This document shows, piece by piece, positions 35,469 to 47,422 of a stretch of 64,000 bases of DNA (its first letter is position 1; every line of letters begins with the position of its first letter). The notes beneath the pieces were generated by a model, which made no database searches, was not told the origin of the DNA, and was given only the letters and a program-made list of their open reading frames with translations. The DNA comes from Tubiluchus corallicola (taxonomy: Eukaryota > Priapulida > Priapulimorpha > Priapulimorphida > Tubiluchidae): contig JAQGDQ010000017.1 in assembly GCA_030141605.1 (NCBI GenBank), positions 1,026,001 to 1,090,000 of the forward strand, read 5' to 3'. The position numbers and the translations under genes were made by a program.

Positions 35469-35518
35469 TATCATATATAAATTCAATTCCTGATCAGCAA
35501 TAAGGTTACAAAATTTGG

Positions 35519-37033
35519 CTAATAATTTACCTGTGTATTGTGTTTCCTTTTCTTATGTGAGCTCAGACCACTGCGGTCATAGAACTGTTTCTCACACATA
35601 TTACAGTGATAAGGACGTTCTCCGGTGTGCGTTCTTATGTGAGTTTTTAAAATGTCTGATCGGGAAAACCTCTTCGGACACACCTCACACTCATAAGGTT
35701 TATGTCCAGTGTGCTGTCGTACATGAACTTCCAATAAACACCTTTTAAGAAAGGTCTTACCACACCATTGGCAGAAAAACATTGGTTTTGACTCAGGTTG
35801 TTCAACAACCGGATTTTTCCTTTGTTTCATAGTAGCGTCAATTCCATGGGTCTTAGTACGTCCATGAGCGTTAGTACTTGGTCCTTGTGCATGAATCACT
35901 TTTTTATGATAATTTAGCCCGCTACGGTCAGAATACTGTCTGTTACAAATGTCACATTTATAAGGCTTTATGCCGGTGTGAGTTCTTGCGTGCATCCTCA
36001 AACCATCTTCACGGGAAAACGTCTTGTGACATACTGCACACTCGTATGGCTTGTGTCCAGTATGTATTCGTTCGTGAGCAAGACATTTTGTTCTCTGTCT
36101 AAATGCTCTCTGGCAAAAGCGACAACAATGTGGTTTCTTTGGTTCTTTGCGAATCTCACTTTGTGCTGGAATGCTGTCATTCGCCGTGGATCTAGCACTT
36201 TCTGTCAGTTGCCCACGGATGCTACCAGTTCTATGTACATATTTTTTGTGGTAATTAAGACCGCTATGGTCATAGAACTGTTTGTAACAGACTTTACAAT
36301 GATACGGACGTTCCCCAGTGTGCATTCTTATGTGGATCTTGAGACCGTCCAGTCTTGCAAAGCTCTTCTCACAGACCTGACACTTGTAAGGTCTGTCACC
36401 AGTATGAATCCGTTCATGCTCCACGAGTTTTGTTCTCTGTTTGATTACCTTGTTGCACCATCGACAGGAGCGTCCACTACTGTTTCCAACGCTAACCAAT
36501 TTATGACTTTCCAAAGAAAACACCTGTTCGGCGTCATTCCGTTCCTCCATTTTATTCGATGCAGCTGAAGGTACTTCACTTACAACAGTACTATCACAGT
36601 GGAAATTGACATTGTCCTTAAACAATTCCCCATTATCATTTTCAATGTTGTCACTATTATTCAATGAATCACTACTATATGCCAATGCTATGTTTGGCTT
36701 AATATCTTGAAGATCACTGCAGTCATCATCAGTTTTGTCTTTGGTGACGTCACATGTTTCAGCATCACCTGCGAAGCTAATACTTTCAGCACAAGGTATA
36801 ACAGCATTATTAGAAATATGACTTTGTGTTGAATGTAGAGCATAATTGCTATTTTCAGAGCTGTCGTTTTCCGCATCTGCGAAATTATCTAGAAGATCAC
36901 CATCATAATTGTGTCCTTCGTTGATTAACAATTTGCAATGATTGGTTCTTGTGTGCACATAGAAACTTTCTTCGGACAGGAGGCAATTTGAGCAGGCCGT
37001 ACATTTATAATAAACAGCCGGTCCCAATTCCAT
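35519..37033 (-). CDS. C2H2 zinc-finger protein with three repeats of a three-finger module
   Basis: A 504-codon frame. An atypical finger near the N-terminus (11-32) is followed by an acidic, Asn/Asp/Ser-rich region (about 35-185). Then come nine classical C2H2 fingers: 190-210, 218-238, 246-267; 304-324, 332-352, 360-381; 421-441, 449-469, 477-498. Within each trio the first two junctions are TG.(K/R)PY linkers, and the third finger has the form (Q/R)(F/Y).(D)xSGL..HKK. The trios are joined by unstructured linkers of about 36-40 residues. This is the layout of a nuclear DNA-binding regulator; the target is unknown. The frame ends VNY-stop directly after CAG|GTAAAT (cut between 35531 and 35530), a good splice donor, so the true C-terminus may lie in a further exon. 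Confidence 0.9.
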   Translation of the reverse strand: MELGPAVYYKCTACSNCLLSEESFYVHTRTNHCKLLINEGHNYDGDLLDNFADAENDSSENSNYALHSTQSHISNNAVIPCAESISFAGDAETCDVTKDKTDDDCSDLQDIKPNIALAYSSDSLNNSDNIENDNGELFKDNVNFHCDSTVVSEVPSAASNKMEERNDAEQVFSLESHKLVSVGNSSGRSCRWCNKVIKQRTKLVEHERIHTGDRPYKCQVCEKSFARLDGLKIHIRMHTGERPYHCKVCYKQFYDHSGLNYHKKYVHRTGSIRGQLTESARSTANDSIPAQSEIRKEPKKPHCCRFCQRAFRQRTKCLAHERIHTGHKPYECAVCHKTFSREDGLRMHARTHTGIKPYKCDICNRQYSDRSGLNYHKKVIHAQGPSTNAHGRTKTHGIDATMKQRKNPVVEQPESKPMFFCQWCGKTFLKRCLLEVHVRQHTGHKPYECEVCPKRFSRSDILKTHIRTHTGERPYHCNMCEKQFYDRSGLSSHKKRKHNTQVNY

Positions 37034-37739
37034 TATAACCCTGCCACTCTTCTCTTCACATACAATTGGTAAGAAAAAATGTATTAATTGCTCTCAAGTT
37101 GTTTTCCCTGCTGTTTTTCGTTTGAGATCAACAAATTTTGTGTTCCTGGGACTCTTACATTTTTCTGGTGCAGTCTAATCAACTGTTGTTTTTTGATGCT
37201 CATGCTATTCATCATCATAGTTTAGCCTAATAAAAGAAAACGTATTTTTTATCGTCCTCATGTATTAACATGCAATAAATGGTATGTGCATTTACGCATT
37301 TTCTTTTGACGCATTGTTTTATAATCCTTATAACTGCTGATAATTACTAATAAGTGCAAATCAAATGCTGACATAGCACATTACCTAACTGACACACAAA
37401 CCTTCCTAGCAACTGATTTTGCAAAGACTTAATAAACCTCTTTAGTTTATAAGCAGAAGCTACATTCTTTTATGTTACAATTAACAGGACATTTAGTGAT
37501 ATAAATGTAACTGTGTCTTATTTATAACTTAACTGTGTGAAACAGTAAATGCCATGTCACACATTAACAATAGATATTGTTAACGGGTAAATGCAATATC
37601 ACGGACTACCTATAAGCAACAGGAAAGCAATATGAAACCTGAATAGGTATCAACTAGCAATGATATTAATTTTTTGTTGCTACAGAAGAGCAAAAGCGAC
37701 TATTACAAGCAGGCCCTACATTACATATGTCAATCAAAA
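37034..37739. other. Upstream region of the zinc-finger gene
   Basis: AT-rich. No TATA or GC-box cluster could be supported. The sequence just upstream of the ATG holds no clear acceptor, so the promoter may be here. Confidence 0.4.
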
Positions 37740-38230
37740 TGAACACAATTTGGATTTAGAAAAAATATTCAACTGTCAATGTAATAATAAACGTAACTGA
37801 AAACTGGCAGGATAATCTCGATAAAAACAAATATGTGGCAGCAGCTTTTTTAGATTTAAGTAAAACTTATGACAGTTTATATCATAAACTACTGTTAGAA
37901 AATTTGAAAGAACTTGGATTTGAACAATCAGCATTAAAATTAATTAATGTTTGCCTACAAAATAGAAAGCAGCAGGTTAAAATAAATTCTACAACATTTT
38001 CAGATTGGGCTAATCTTCAGCGAGGTAACCCACAGGGTATGCTATTGGGACCTCTACTGTTTAACCATTACATCAGTAATATTTCTAAACATTCTACAAA
38101 TTCAAATATTATGCAATATGCAGATGGCACGACTGTTTATCTGGCTCACGAGAATATCAGCATTGCAAAACAGTACTTAGAAAAAGACATAAAGAAGATC
38201 AACATGGCATTTCATTATTATTAGTAAAAT
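37740..38230 (+). pseudogene. Truncated LINE reverse-transcriptase fragment (same family as 23.1-24.3 kb)
   Basis: An out-of-frame QFGFRKN remnant (about 37749-37770) precedes an open stretch with AAFLDLSKTYDSL, NRKQQVKINSTTFSDW, LQRGNPQGMLLGPLLF and QYADGTTVYL, the fingers and palm of a CR1-like RT. The catalytic YADD is YADG, so it is dead. The end (LAHENISIAKQYLEKDIKKI) overlaps the start of the 23-24-kb copy (IAHENVQTAKNYLEEDIKNI), showing one family. It stops in ATT/TAC repeats near 38215-38265. Confidence 0.85.
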
Positions 38231-39844
38231 AAGGATTATACTACTACTACTACTATGTGCCAAGTAGTACGAACATGGTTATTATGCATAGTAGTGCAAT
38301 CAACCACTTGATGATGTTATAAGTTTTTGCAATGGAATGATAACTAATGCATATAATTGAAAAGTTTTGGCGGCCTAAAAGTGAGATAAGTATGCCAATT
38401 CAAAGATATCATAGTTATATCATGATATACACAAGGCTCATATGTTAAAATCAGAAACAGCTCAGCCTTAAAAAACAACATAGTTTTGGCTATCATGGTA
38501 CAACTATGTTTACAATTGCTTCAAACTATGTAGAGGTAATGAGGAGCTGAAAATATCACTGCACATCACCAAGATAGCCAGTTTTTTTCTAAATTGGGCA
38601 TTATCTAACTTAACGCATTAAGAAGATTATTTTCAAAATCAGTATGTATGTATAAAGTATATATGAATGGTTTGTATAAAGTTTTCTAGAAATCTTTAAA
38701 ATACAAAAATGGTTGCTGGGACTTTAGTCGCTCTACCAAGAAACATTGGTAGGGGGAGCTGATGGCACTCGCCACAAACCAAGGTTCCCGCTACGCTTTG
38801 CAAGATATAGTACTCAATTGAATCATTCCTACTTGGCAATTCTGGTATTACAAAAAAAATCTGTTTTGCCATTAGCATAAATTAACTTAAAAGTAAGCTT
38901 AAATGGCTACTTCTTAAACAAACAGTTATACATCACAACTTAGGTAATAACTTTCCTTAGTTTCTATTGGCCATTCCAAAGTTGACAATTATCCACTGTG
39001 TTAAACATTAAAAAAATTCACTAAAGCTATTTTTCACCATGATATACAGCCTATAGTGCAGAATGAGCTACTAAGTCTTAAACTAAGAACATGTAGTGAT
39101 ACCTATACTATTGAAATGCTGGGCAGGAAAAACACAAGTACAATAAGCACAAGTGTCATAATACCAATAGTAACCTTAAAATCATCAGCACGAATATCCA
39201 GACATGAGAAAAGATGCCGCAATAGTATCAGAACCTGTCAATGAACCAAAAAAACTATTTTTATGCTTTAGGTTCATGCAATTTTTCATTGCCAAATCAT
39301 CATCATCATCTGACCATTGTCTCTACTGTAGACAGAACTTGCACCCCAGAACTCTAAAATAAAAGAAATTTGCCCTCAAGACAGGTAAACTCAGCAAGTA
39401 ATGCAGCAAAAAACTAGGCACTGCTATGTCAGTGGATTCTCAGCTTTTCTTCTTCTTCTTCTGTTCCTCTAAACATCTATTGAAAACATTGAGGCTCAAC
39501 CTTATTAGAGCACCCCAATGTTTCGTGTCTGCAGCTAAAATTTTTGACTCCCGTGAAGCTACTGTTAAGTTTGGCCTGTTGTAGATCTATATTAAATATT
39601 GATATCCAAGTTGTAATTTATAAGATATAAGATGTATTTATTTCACACTACAATACAAATTAGCCAATAATGAAACTAATTTTATAGAAGAAAATGTGAG
39701 GACAGTGTACGACTATGAGAGTCCTAAAAAACGATGCCCTTATATATTGTTCATTTTCAAAATTTAGTTTTGGTGGCTTGGCACTACGTAAAACAGGTCA
39801 TCATTAATTCATCATTAAAAAAATAATATTAATATTGTCAGGAG
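38231..39844. other. Intergenic, no gene seen
   Basis: AT-rich with a (CTA)n run near 38240. The frames at 38696-38878 and 39056-39244 show no domain. Confidence 0.55.
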
Positions 39845-40620
39845 CAGAGTAGGATACTAGCCCAAGTAGAACAATTGGCGTACATGGTATAGCCCAAGTA
39901 AGATGCGTCGTACATGTGATAGCCCAAGTAGAGCGCGTCGTACATGGGCTGCCCTAGTGGGACACTAGAGACAGGTCACGAATTGAGTCGTTAAGTCGTT
40001 AACCATAGTGGGAGTGTCTCTTGTTCTTGTTTATATAATAATATTAATAATAATTGAAAATGTCAATACATCCTACAATTTATTACACAACTGGTAAAAT
40101 AAAAGAATCTCATTCTGAGCTAGTCAAACGAGCAATATTAAATTTGGCTCTGAGATTAATCTTTTTGAAGTGAAATAAGCCTACTTTTTAGGCAATTCCA
40201 GCATTTGGTTAAGGTAGGTGAATGTGATTTTTATTTTGTCTTGCTTCACAGACAGATGATTCGCTTCACTACATGAACAAAGTGAACAAAATATGAGTTA
40301 TTTGTCTTGGAAACTGGCACTTTCTATTGATGTCAGTTTGCTCAACGATTTGGTGAAGATCATGTGTATCCACAATATGATGCCATACTGACGGGCAACT
40401 CAGCCAACAAGCACAATTTTTAAGAAAATGAAGAAACAATCACAGAATTGTTAAAAAGCTGACAAAATTCTCGATGTAAAGTTAAAAGAGTGAGAAAAAA
40501 TCGCCAGTGCCCCACTTTGGCTGCCCTTGTAAGACACTGGTTTTCCGCATATTTAGTGCATGCGCTTTAAGGTAAGTGTCCTACTTCGGCTCGTGGTGTA
40601 CTCCGCGCCCTACAAATATA
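39845..40620. mobile_element. Inverted-arm DNA element with tandem repeats in the left arm
   Basis: The left arm (about 39845-39970) contains three 30-bp units (39857-39948: ATAGCCCAAGTA.. CGTACATG) followed by GGGCTGCCCTAGTGGGACAC. The right arm (about 40505-40620), read in reverse, contains GTAGGACACTTACC and GGGCAGCCAAAGTGGGGCAC, inverted relatives of left-arm sequence. No frame for a transposase. Confidence 0.45.
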
Positions 40621-40634
40621 TTTTTATAGGCTTA

Positions 40635-41110
40635 TTATAAATTTGGTTTGCCAGGAGGTTGTTTCACAGAATTTAGTACCTCATTTAATGCTAGTCTTAC
40701 TGGCATTGTTTTTAGCAATCTCACCAATCTCTCTACCCATCCTAGCCTTCTGACTTTAATTTTAGGACTCTAGAATTCGTCTTTGGTTCCGTTTATGTTG
40801 TACAGCTGCTGAATGAAATAACATGCGGCCATTTTATTTTTAGGACCTTTCTGAGCAAACCTCTCTGGAATACACCTATTTGTGTTTCCTATGTTGTAGT
40901 CAAGCGCCAAATTTCACTATTGTATGCTAAGTTGCTAGCAATATATGCTCTAAACAGTCGCAGCCTTGTTTTGAGAGGCAGTTTATTGCTGATTTTGGAA
41001 AAAAGGTACATTGTCAGCTGTCTCCTGTTTTTACATAATATTCTACTTTAAGTAGTGATCCTAAGCATTTGCATTGCTTCCTCGATTAATCTCCATCCCT
41101 TGAAGTGTTG
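40635..41110 (-). pseudogene. Decayed non-LTR retrotransposon C-terminal fragment
   Basis: Minus-strand broken frames give SNLAYN-type remnants, then GVFQRGLLRKVLKIKWPHVI and downstream WVERLVRLLKTMPVRLALNE, resembling the region after the RT in RTE/Jockey-type elements, where a Cys/Arg-rich RxxLRxILxIxW motif is usual. Frame changes and stops are frequent. Confidence 0.45.
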
Positions 41111-43622
41111 CAATGTAAATTTGTTGTTTTACTATCAAATTTTCTGTGAAAAGTCAAAAGACGATAACAGAAATCTTCATTTGGAGCGCTGTACATATGA
41201 TTCCGTGCTTTTTATACGACCTATGCACACAATAATCTGACTGGAATGGTTAAAGAAACTCAGGATCCCGGATAAACATAGTTTTGAAAAGCTGCAGCGC
41301 AAATGTCAGTAAAAACTTTGAAAAACTGTACGTGAACGCAAATTATAAAAAATAATTACGAGAGAGATAGTTGTATGATCAAGTGGTCATGGTGTGTTAG
41401 CTTTGCGACCAAAGTTGTATCCAATGCCAGATCTGGTAACTAAAAGGATAAATAATCATCAACAGTGGTTTTAGTTGCCGCACAGTCGTCAACTGTTTAA
41501 GACACCTTGGCCAGTTTAGTGTCTCATCACAGAGGTTTGTGGAGGTAAAGTTCATGTAAAGAGCAGTTTGTCGTATCGTGTAAATCAGTTGTTTGAATCC
41601 ACTCTAGGAAACAGGTTAATGAATGAATACACAATACTTTGTATGAATGAATAATCTGTAGGCTGTTTTATTTCGCGTTCACCCTTCAGTAGGCAATTTA
41701 GCTCACCATTCCAAACGGGCTTCTTATCATGTCTATCTATTTTCTGGGCAGTCTGTATTAAGTTAGTATAGTGGCTTTCCCAGTGTTATTTATCTCCGGA
41801 AACTCCTTATCAACAATCCCGTAGCCTCATTAGAAATTGGCGTTTTATATTTACGTAGTATGTAATATAATAAACGCTTATTATATCATGAGAAATCTAG
41901 CGTATACACTTTTCTTATCGTATCACGTATTAACCGCTATTACTATAACGTAGCTAGGCCGTTTACCGTTATAGTATAGTAGGCCAACGTATCTATATTA
42001 CTATTTAGTAAAAAAATGCAAATAATCTCATGTAGTCACTGCATGTATCATGTGAATTTTTTGTAATAATTATGCGATATTTTACTATCTCTTCTTATTT
42101 ATTTTTCTCCAGATGAATGCAACAATATTAATAATTTCATATTTATCTAAGTTCAAAGACTAAGTGTATAGGTTTTTGAATTTGGAGAAAAATTTAAGCT
42201 CTAGTCTAAGCTCCCGCCTTTACGATCAAACAAATTTCAACAAATTTTTCTTTCTTTCGACAAGTTTTTTTTATTTTGGCAATGAAACTAAAATCAATCA
42301 CAGTTAAGTAAGCTCTGCTGTTGACTATTTGATCTGTGCTGTAGAGTACTAAATAGCATAGAAATAATAGTAAAAGTAGCGGCACCAATGAATAGATCTA
42401 AACACTTGTCTCTGTGAAGAAAAATTATCACTGTACTGAGTAATTTATATTGAGCCCTATAGCTTAAAAGTACAAAATTTTGCAACTTGCAGTTACGTTT
42501 TAGCTAGTTACAGTAGTTAGAAATTTCTTAGCAAAAGTAATAAACATTTTACGCTGATTTGTAGATTAATTAATGTGATTCCAATAATAACATTACTGTC
42601 TTATATTACTTTGGGAATAATCAAGATCATGTCAATACACTGATTGTACATTTCTTGTACATCTGTGTACACTGATTGTATATATCTAACCTAGAGCCTA
42701 CACTAGGTTACATATCAGGTATAGCCCCACAAACAGATGTGGGGCGCACTGTGCAATAATCATGAGAAATGTTGGTCAAACATGGACACCTACGTCAGCA
42801 AATGTCACTACAATTGTCATTACCACTATTATTAACCTGCAAGAGCTGAAGTAAATCCGGCAGTCTGAGGCTGTGGCTCCATCTCATGGAGGTATCAAAT
42901 AACGACACCGTGAAATATGCTTTCACAATAACAGAGTGTTTATAACCTGGTAAAAATTGCTTATATCCTTTATGCACAGCTTATAAAAAGCGGTTATTTC
43001 ATTAAAACCATTAAGGAAAGTAATGCATTTTGTTGGTTTACTTTTGTTAAAACAGTGATGCATGCATTGGGTTTTTAGCATTTTGGGGAGCACTAATTAA
43101 GGCAGACGAAAGTTCATAAAAATGATCAAAGCTGTAATGTGAATCTCGATGACGTGACACAGCGGCTAGAGAAAATGAATACAGAAGCAACAACTGAAAA
43201 CACTATTAAACTTAGAACTTAAACCTTTTTAAGAATAATCATGTAGGTCACAAAAATTACTTATTCATTGATATTCCGAAATGCTTTAAAGCTATTTTAA
43301 CAATATTTCGCATAAACGCTCTTAAATCAATGCTAGAAGTCGGCAGATATCATATGCCGAAAAACGCTTGTAGTACAACGAATATGAAAAATTTGTTGTT
43401 TCGCTAAAGTATATTAAGAACTGCACGTAAATTGTTCAGTGGCCATTGTCCTCTTGCACAATAAAAGAGGAAAACAGTAGTAACTCCGTCGAAACGTTTA
43501 GCCAGATTTTTAACTATGTAAAGCAAAAGTTTTAATAAAGGCGTGTTGATTAAATATTTCTAAGTGCCTGTAATAAAAAGAGGAAGAATATTATAATATT
43601 CTTTCAGACGTTTGTTCTAACG
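41111..43622. other. Gene-free stretch
   Basis: About 2.5 kb of AT-rich DNA. Frames of 60-63 codons near 42206-42485 and 42795-42977 have no domain. A B-box-like TTGTTTGAATCC near 41593 lacks a convincing A-box. Confidence 0.5.
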
Positions 43623-44074
43623 TTCAAGGAAGACAGGATGATTTTTTATATACTATCCCATTTTCAAGTATTATAAACGTATGCATTTTAACACAGTTAA
43701 TACTGCAAAAGCGTTTCTGATAATTAAATAATACATTTAAAACTTAATTGACGACGGGCGAGCCCAACTATCGATGACATCACAAACTAACATAATTTTC
43801 AACAGCAAAAATATTCCGCGAGCATGTTGCACCTGTTTGCGAAAGCGAAAATTCAAGTACAGTGCTATTCAGTGCTAAACAAGGCAAATTTTAAGATAAA
43901 AATTCAAATTTCAAATTTACCACTATGCTCCCGCATGAGCTATCGAACGTGTGCAGTATGTAACAAACGAACACATCTAAACTGAGATGTACAACACTTA
44001 TTTTTTGCGCAATGCGTTTCCGAAATGGAGGCACTACTGCCGTCTAACTAGCGAATGGCGAAATGCATGTAACT
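43623..44074 (-). mobile_element. MITE-A copy, 5'-truncated
   Basis: The 3' end at 43623 (inverted: TATATAAAAAATCATCCTGT then CTTCCTTG) lacks the TTAA seen elsewhere. The body is colinear with 3351-3978 up to the TAGTTAGACGG/GCATGTAACT region, where it stops at about 44074. Its TATATAAAAAATCA end is the subfamily also used for the second 3' end of the composite at 6315. Confidence 0.8.
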
Positions 44075-44165
44075 ACCAAACATTAGTCCTATCTATAAAT
44101 CATAAAAACTACCAAAAATTAGTTCTATCTATAAATCATAAAAAAACTACCAAAAATTCACGAGT
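44075..44165 (+). repeat. 36-38-bp tandem repeat, 2.4 units
   Basis: The unit ACCAAAMATTAGTYCTATCT followed by ATAAATCATAAAA(AA)ACT repeats from the exact point where MITE-A is truncated. Confidence 0.85.
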
Positions 44166-44549
44166 TATACATTAGAATACAGCTTAAAAAGATGAGTATT
44201 TAGTTTCCAATTCGTGCAAACTCTAATTTCAATTTGGAGCTCATTCCAGCAATTTAGAGCAATGCTTGGAAATCCTAAATCTGCAGTCTTTCTTTTTATT
44301 AAAAAGTGTTTCCAATTCGTTTGCTTTGCTAGCTCATGCGTTCCTGAAAATTATATTCATGAAAATGTAAATGATCGGTCAAGCAAGCTGGAGCTAATCA
44401 CTTTTTAAAGTATGTAATATTCTTCTTCCTCACAGCGTGCATTTTTTAAATCTTTTGTGTGTGCATGTATGCATATTTTTATGTTGTGGTTCAATAAAGA
44501 AAAACCTGTCGATAAAAGCAAGTTCTCTGCTCTAAATATTGCTAACTGA

Positions 44550-44822
44550 ATGGGTAAAACGACATTATATCAAAGGTTCAACCTGGAAAACCGGTCAAAA
44601 AATAGTACCCATGTAGTCTACAACACAACCAATCCCACTTCTGACACTATGTGCTACCGTCCGTCATTTGTTAAGGAAAATTTCAGTATGGTTCATGCTG
44701 GCAGACACAGATGTCAAAAGGGTTTCAACAATGCTTTAACCATAACCAATACAACAAAGCCATTTTTGCCAGCTGAGGCTTACAAAGAGTGGCAGGACCG
44801 GAACCAAAGTGCTTTAACCTAA
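44550..44822 (+). CDS. Hypothetical 90-aa ORF, doubtful
   Basis: An ATG-started frame with mixed composition (MGKTTLYQRFNLENRS.. to ..KEWQDRNQSALT), no low-complexity bias, no membrane segment and no family I recognise. An AATAAA at 45056 could serve it as poly(A) signal. No splice-site or promoter evidence decides whether it is expressed; a chance frame is quite possible. Confidence 0.25.
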   Translation: MGKTTLYQRFNLENRSKNSTHVVYNTTNPTSDTMCYRPSFVKENFSMVHAGRHRCQKGFNNALTITNTTKPFLPAEAYKEWQDRNQSALT

Positions 44823-45999
44823 CCCAGCCTTGGCTAACTTAACCTGTCAATCAAATCAGCTAAAATTAAACCACAAAGACCGTTCTATTTGTCCTTGTAC
44901 AAACTAAACAACCTAGTACGTATGTAAGTAACATGATTGGAAACAGAACGCAATGCTCAAGCTGCCAAAATAATAATATAGTCTGCAAACTACTGCTGCA
45001 TGGCCCACTGGCCATTGAAACAGACCTACCCGGAAAAGAACTATCTACGATTAACTAATAAAGCAAGAAGTTATTTGTGTTTGACTGCTGTTCACGATTG
45101 AATGGACATAATGCAAACTAATTCCGAGTCAGATACGTCTAGTGAACGAGCCAGCCCATCACGGCGTTAGCTGAAAATGTCTTCCTGGCTTTTCCTAGTG
45201 ACTACAGGCTACATTTCCAAAAATTGCCATTAAACACTACTTTGTCTTTAAAATTTAAATTAAACTAGTATTTTTAAAGTTCAATATAACACAAGCACAA
45301 AAAGAACGTAGTCTTGGAACATTGGATGAGTCTTTAATATACTACCTACAAATACATGTATCACCGTTAAAAATTTTACGAATTTATTCAAAACGCAAAA
45401 AAATTAACAACAATAAAATCACTTAAACTTCTTATTTTTTATAATTAAAGCGGTGAACATGCGCTTTTAATAACTGGAAAAACAACAAAGAACGCTCGGT
45501 GGTAAACACATCGGCCAGGCGGCTTTAATCTTTTAAATCTTCTTTTTACTAACTTCTCATCTAGACTGCAGGTAAAGAAACTGTAGCAGAGTGCTCGTTA
45601 TCTAATGTCAATGGCACAGTTATCCATGCACAGAGCTGCATCCATGCAAGTAGGTAGAGTATGTGATGACTACAGCGTACAAAATTTTCCACCATAAAGG
45701 TTCGAATTCATCGCAGGCACTGTGTTATTATTTTATGCTGTTTCGCACGTGGTTATATCTGTGCTTAATCAGTGATCGCGTTTTATTATAAATCCCAAAA
45801 ATTAGTGTTTCTGTTTTTCGCCTGAAGATTTTTCACAGCTAGTGAATATTGTCATGAATTAATTACCTTAAACTACGAAAACGTTGACTGTTACAAGTCG
45901 GTAGGTTATGGTCTAAATCGCCAGTTTTGAAGTTTATTTCGATTCCATAACGTTCTACGAGAATGAGCAGATGGTTAACAAGCACTTGTTAGTGTTAAT
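44823..45999. other. Intergenic with one tRNA-like remnant
   Basis: At about 45640-45720 (plus) an A-box-like AAGTAGGTAGAGT and a B-box AGGTTCGAATTCATC lie 38 nt apart, as in a tRNA or a tRNA-derived SINE head. No paired acceptor stem was found, so it is probably a SINE remnant. Confidence 0.35.
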
Positions 46000-46152
46000 G
46001 ACGCATGAAAACAACGATAATGATGATGATAGTGGAGGTGATGATGATGATGATGACGATGATAATGAATGATGACGATGAAAATGATTATAATGATGAT
46101 CATGAGGACAATTAGGACGACGACAACGATGATGATAATAATGATGATAATA

Positions 46153-46202
<50 letters not shown>

Positions 46203-46332
46203 AATGATGATGTTGGTGGTGGTGGTGGTGATGATGATGATAATGACGATGATAATGAATGATGACGATGAAAATGATTATATAATGATGATCATGACGA
46301 CAATTATGACGACGACAACGATGATGATAATA

Positions 46333-46366
<34 letters not shown>

Positions 46367-46367
46367 C

Positions 46368-46400
<33 letters not shown>

Positions 46401-46419
46401 AATAATGATGATAATAATA

Positions 46420-46483
<64 letters not shown>

Positions 46484-46560
46484 CAACGACGATGATGATG
46501 ATGATGGTGATGATGATGATGATAATGATGATAATGATTTTGGTGGTGGTGGTGATGGTG
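46000..46560 (+). repeat. GAT microsatellite with an internal 190-bp duplication
   Basis: GAT/GAC/AAT triplet tract. A complex block GACGATGATAATGAATGATG followed by ACGATGAAAATGATTAT occurs at 46055 and again at 46245, an exact 190-bp spacing, so the tract arose by segmental duplication as well as slippage. The poly-Met, poly-Ile and poly-Ser frames are artefacts. Confidence 0.95.
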
Positions 46561-47197
46561 ATGACTAGAACATCTATATTAAACAATAAAATAAAACTTA
46601 GTGAAATTATGACTGGGTTTTCTAACACTGGCTAAACAACAATGATGCTGGAGCAGATACATGTAATAATTAGAATAATTATGTGCAATTTTTCACATGT
46701 TAACGTTGCACAGAATCAGACTATGTTTTTCCTTAAATGATTGACAATTGTTTTTTTCCTTTTTTAACATCGATTTTCGGTTTATTTTGAGTCCACTCAT
46801 TTTTAATCATTTTTGTACAAGAAGGTTACTTAATATCACATCGGTTATCAAGTATTCCTAAACTTAACTGGGACCGGTTTCACAAAGCTGTCACTAAGCT
46901 AACGACGTTGTTGCTACATTTACTTAACTATTAATAACGACGTCGTCACGTTAGTGGCGGCTTTATAAAACGAGGCCCAGGAATACCTGAATCTGTAGGG
47001 TATTACCGTAAAGCGAGTATTGAACCCAACCGGTAATGAATATTTTGTTGACCGCCTGGTGTCATTTTAAATGCACTGAAAGTTGTTTGACGTTTACCTT
47101 TCCTTTAATTTCTGTCTTCGCAGCCACCGTTTAAATAATAGTATTCTACATATATGCAAGTACTATTGTTTAAACTGAGGTGTAGCATATGTCCAGG
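46561..47197. other. Intergenic, no gene seen
   Basis: AT-rich. GCTAACGACGTTGTTGCTAC near 46908 and its inverted relative near 46940-46957 (AACGACGTCGTCACGTTAG) form an imperfect hairpin; no other feature. Confidence 0.45.
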
Positions 47198-47422
47198 GCC
47201 GTCTTAACAGCATGGGCCGCCAGACAAAGCAGTGCCATCGGGGCCCCCACCAACACTCAAGGGAATAAAAATGTAAATGGTTGATAAAGTTAAGCATATA
47301 TTTATTGTACTAGTACTTCCAACAAAATCAATGTTTAAACATAAAGAAACATGCTGTACGGCAAAGATTAATCAACACAAACGTTTGAACAACATAACAT
47401 GAGCCTCTAAAAACACAAAAAT

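Noticed and set aside
35878-36568. Plus-strand frames opposite the zinc-finger gene (up to 196 codons)
   Set aside because: Shadows of the minus-strand C2H2 coding sequence; Cys/His codon pattern explains them.
41540-41620. tRNA-like B-box TTGTTTGAATCC
   Set aside because: No A-box at the right distance and no foldable stems.
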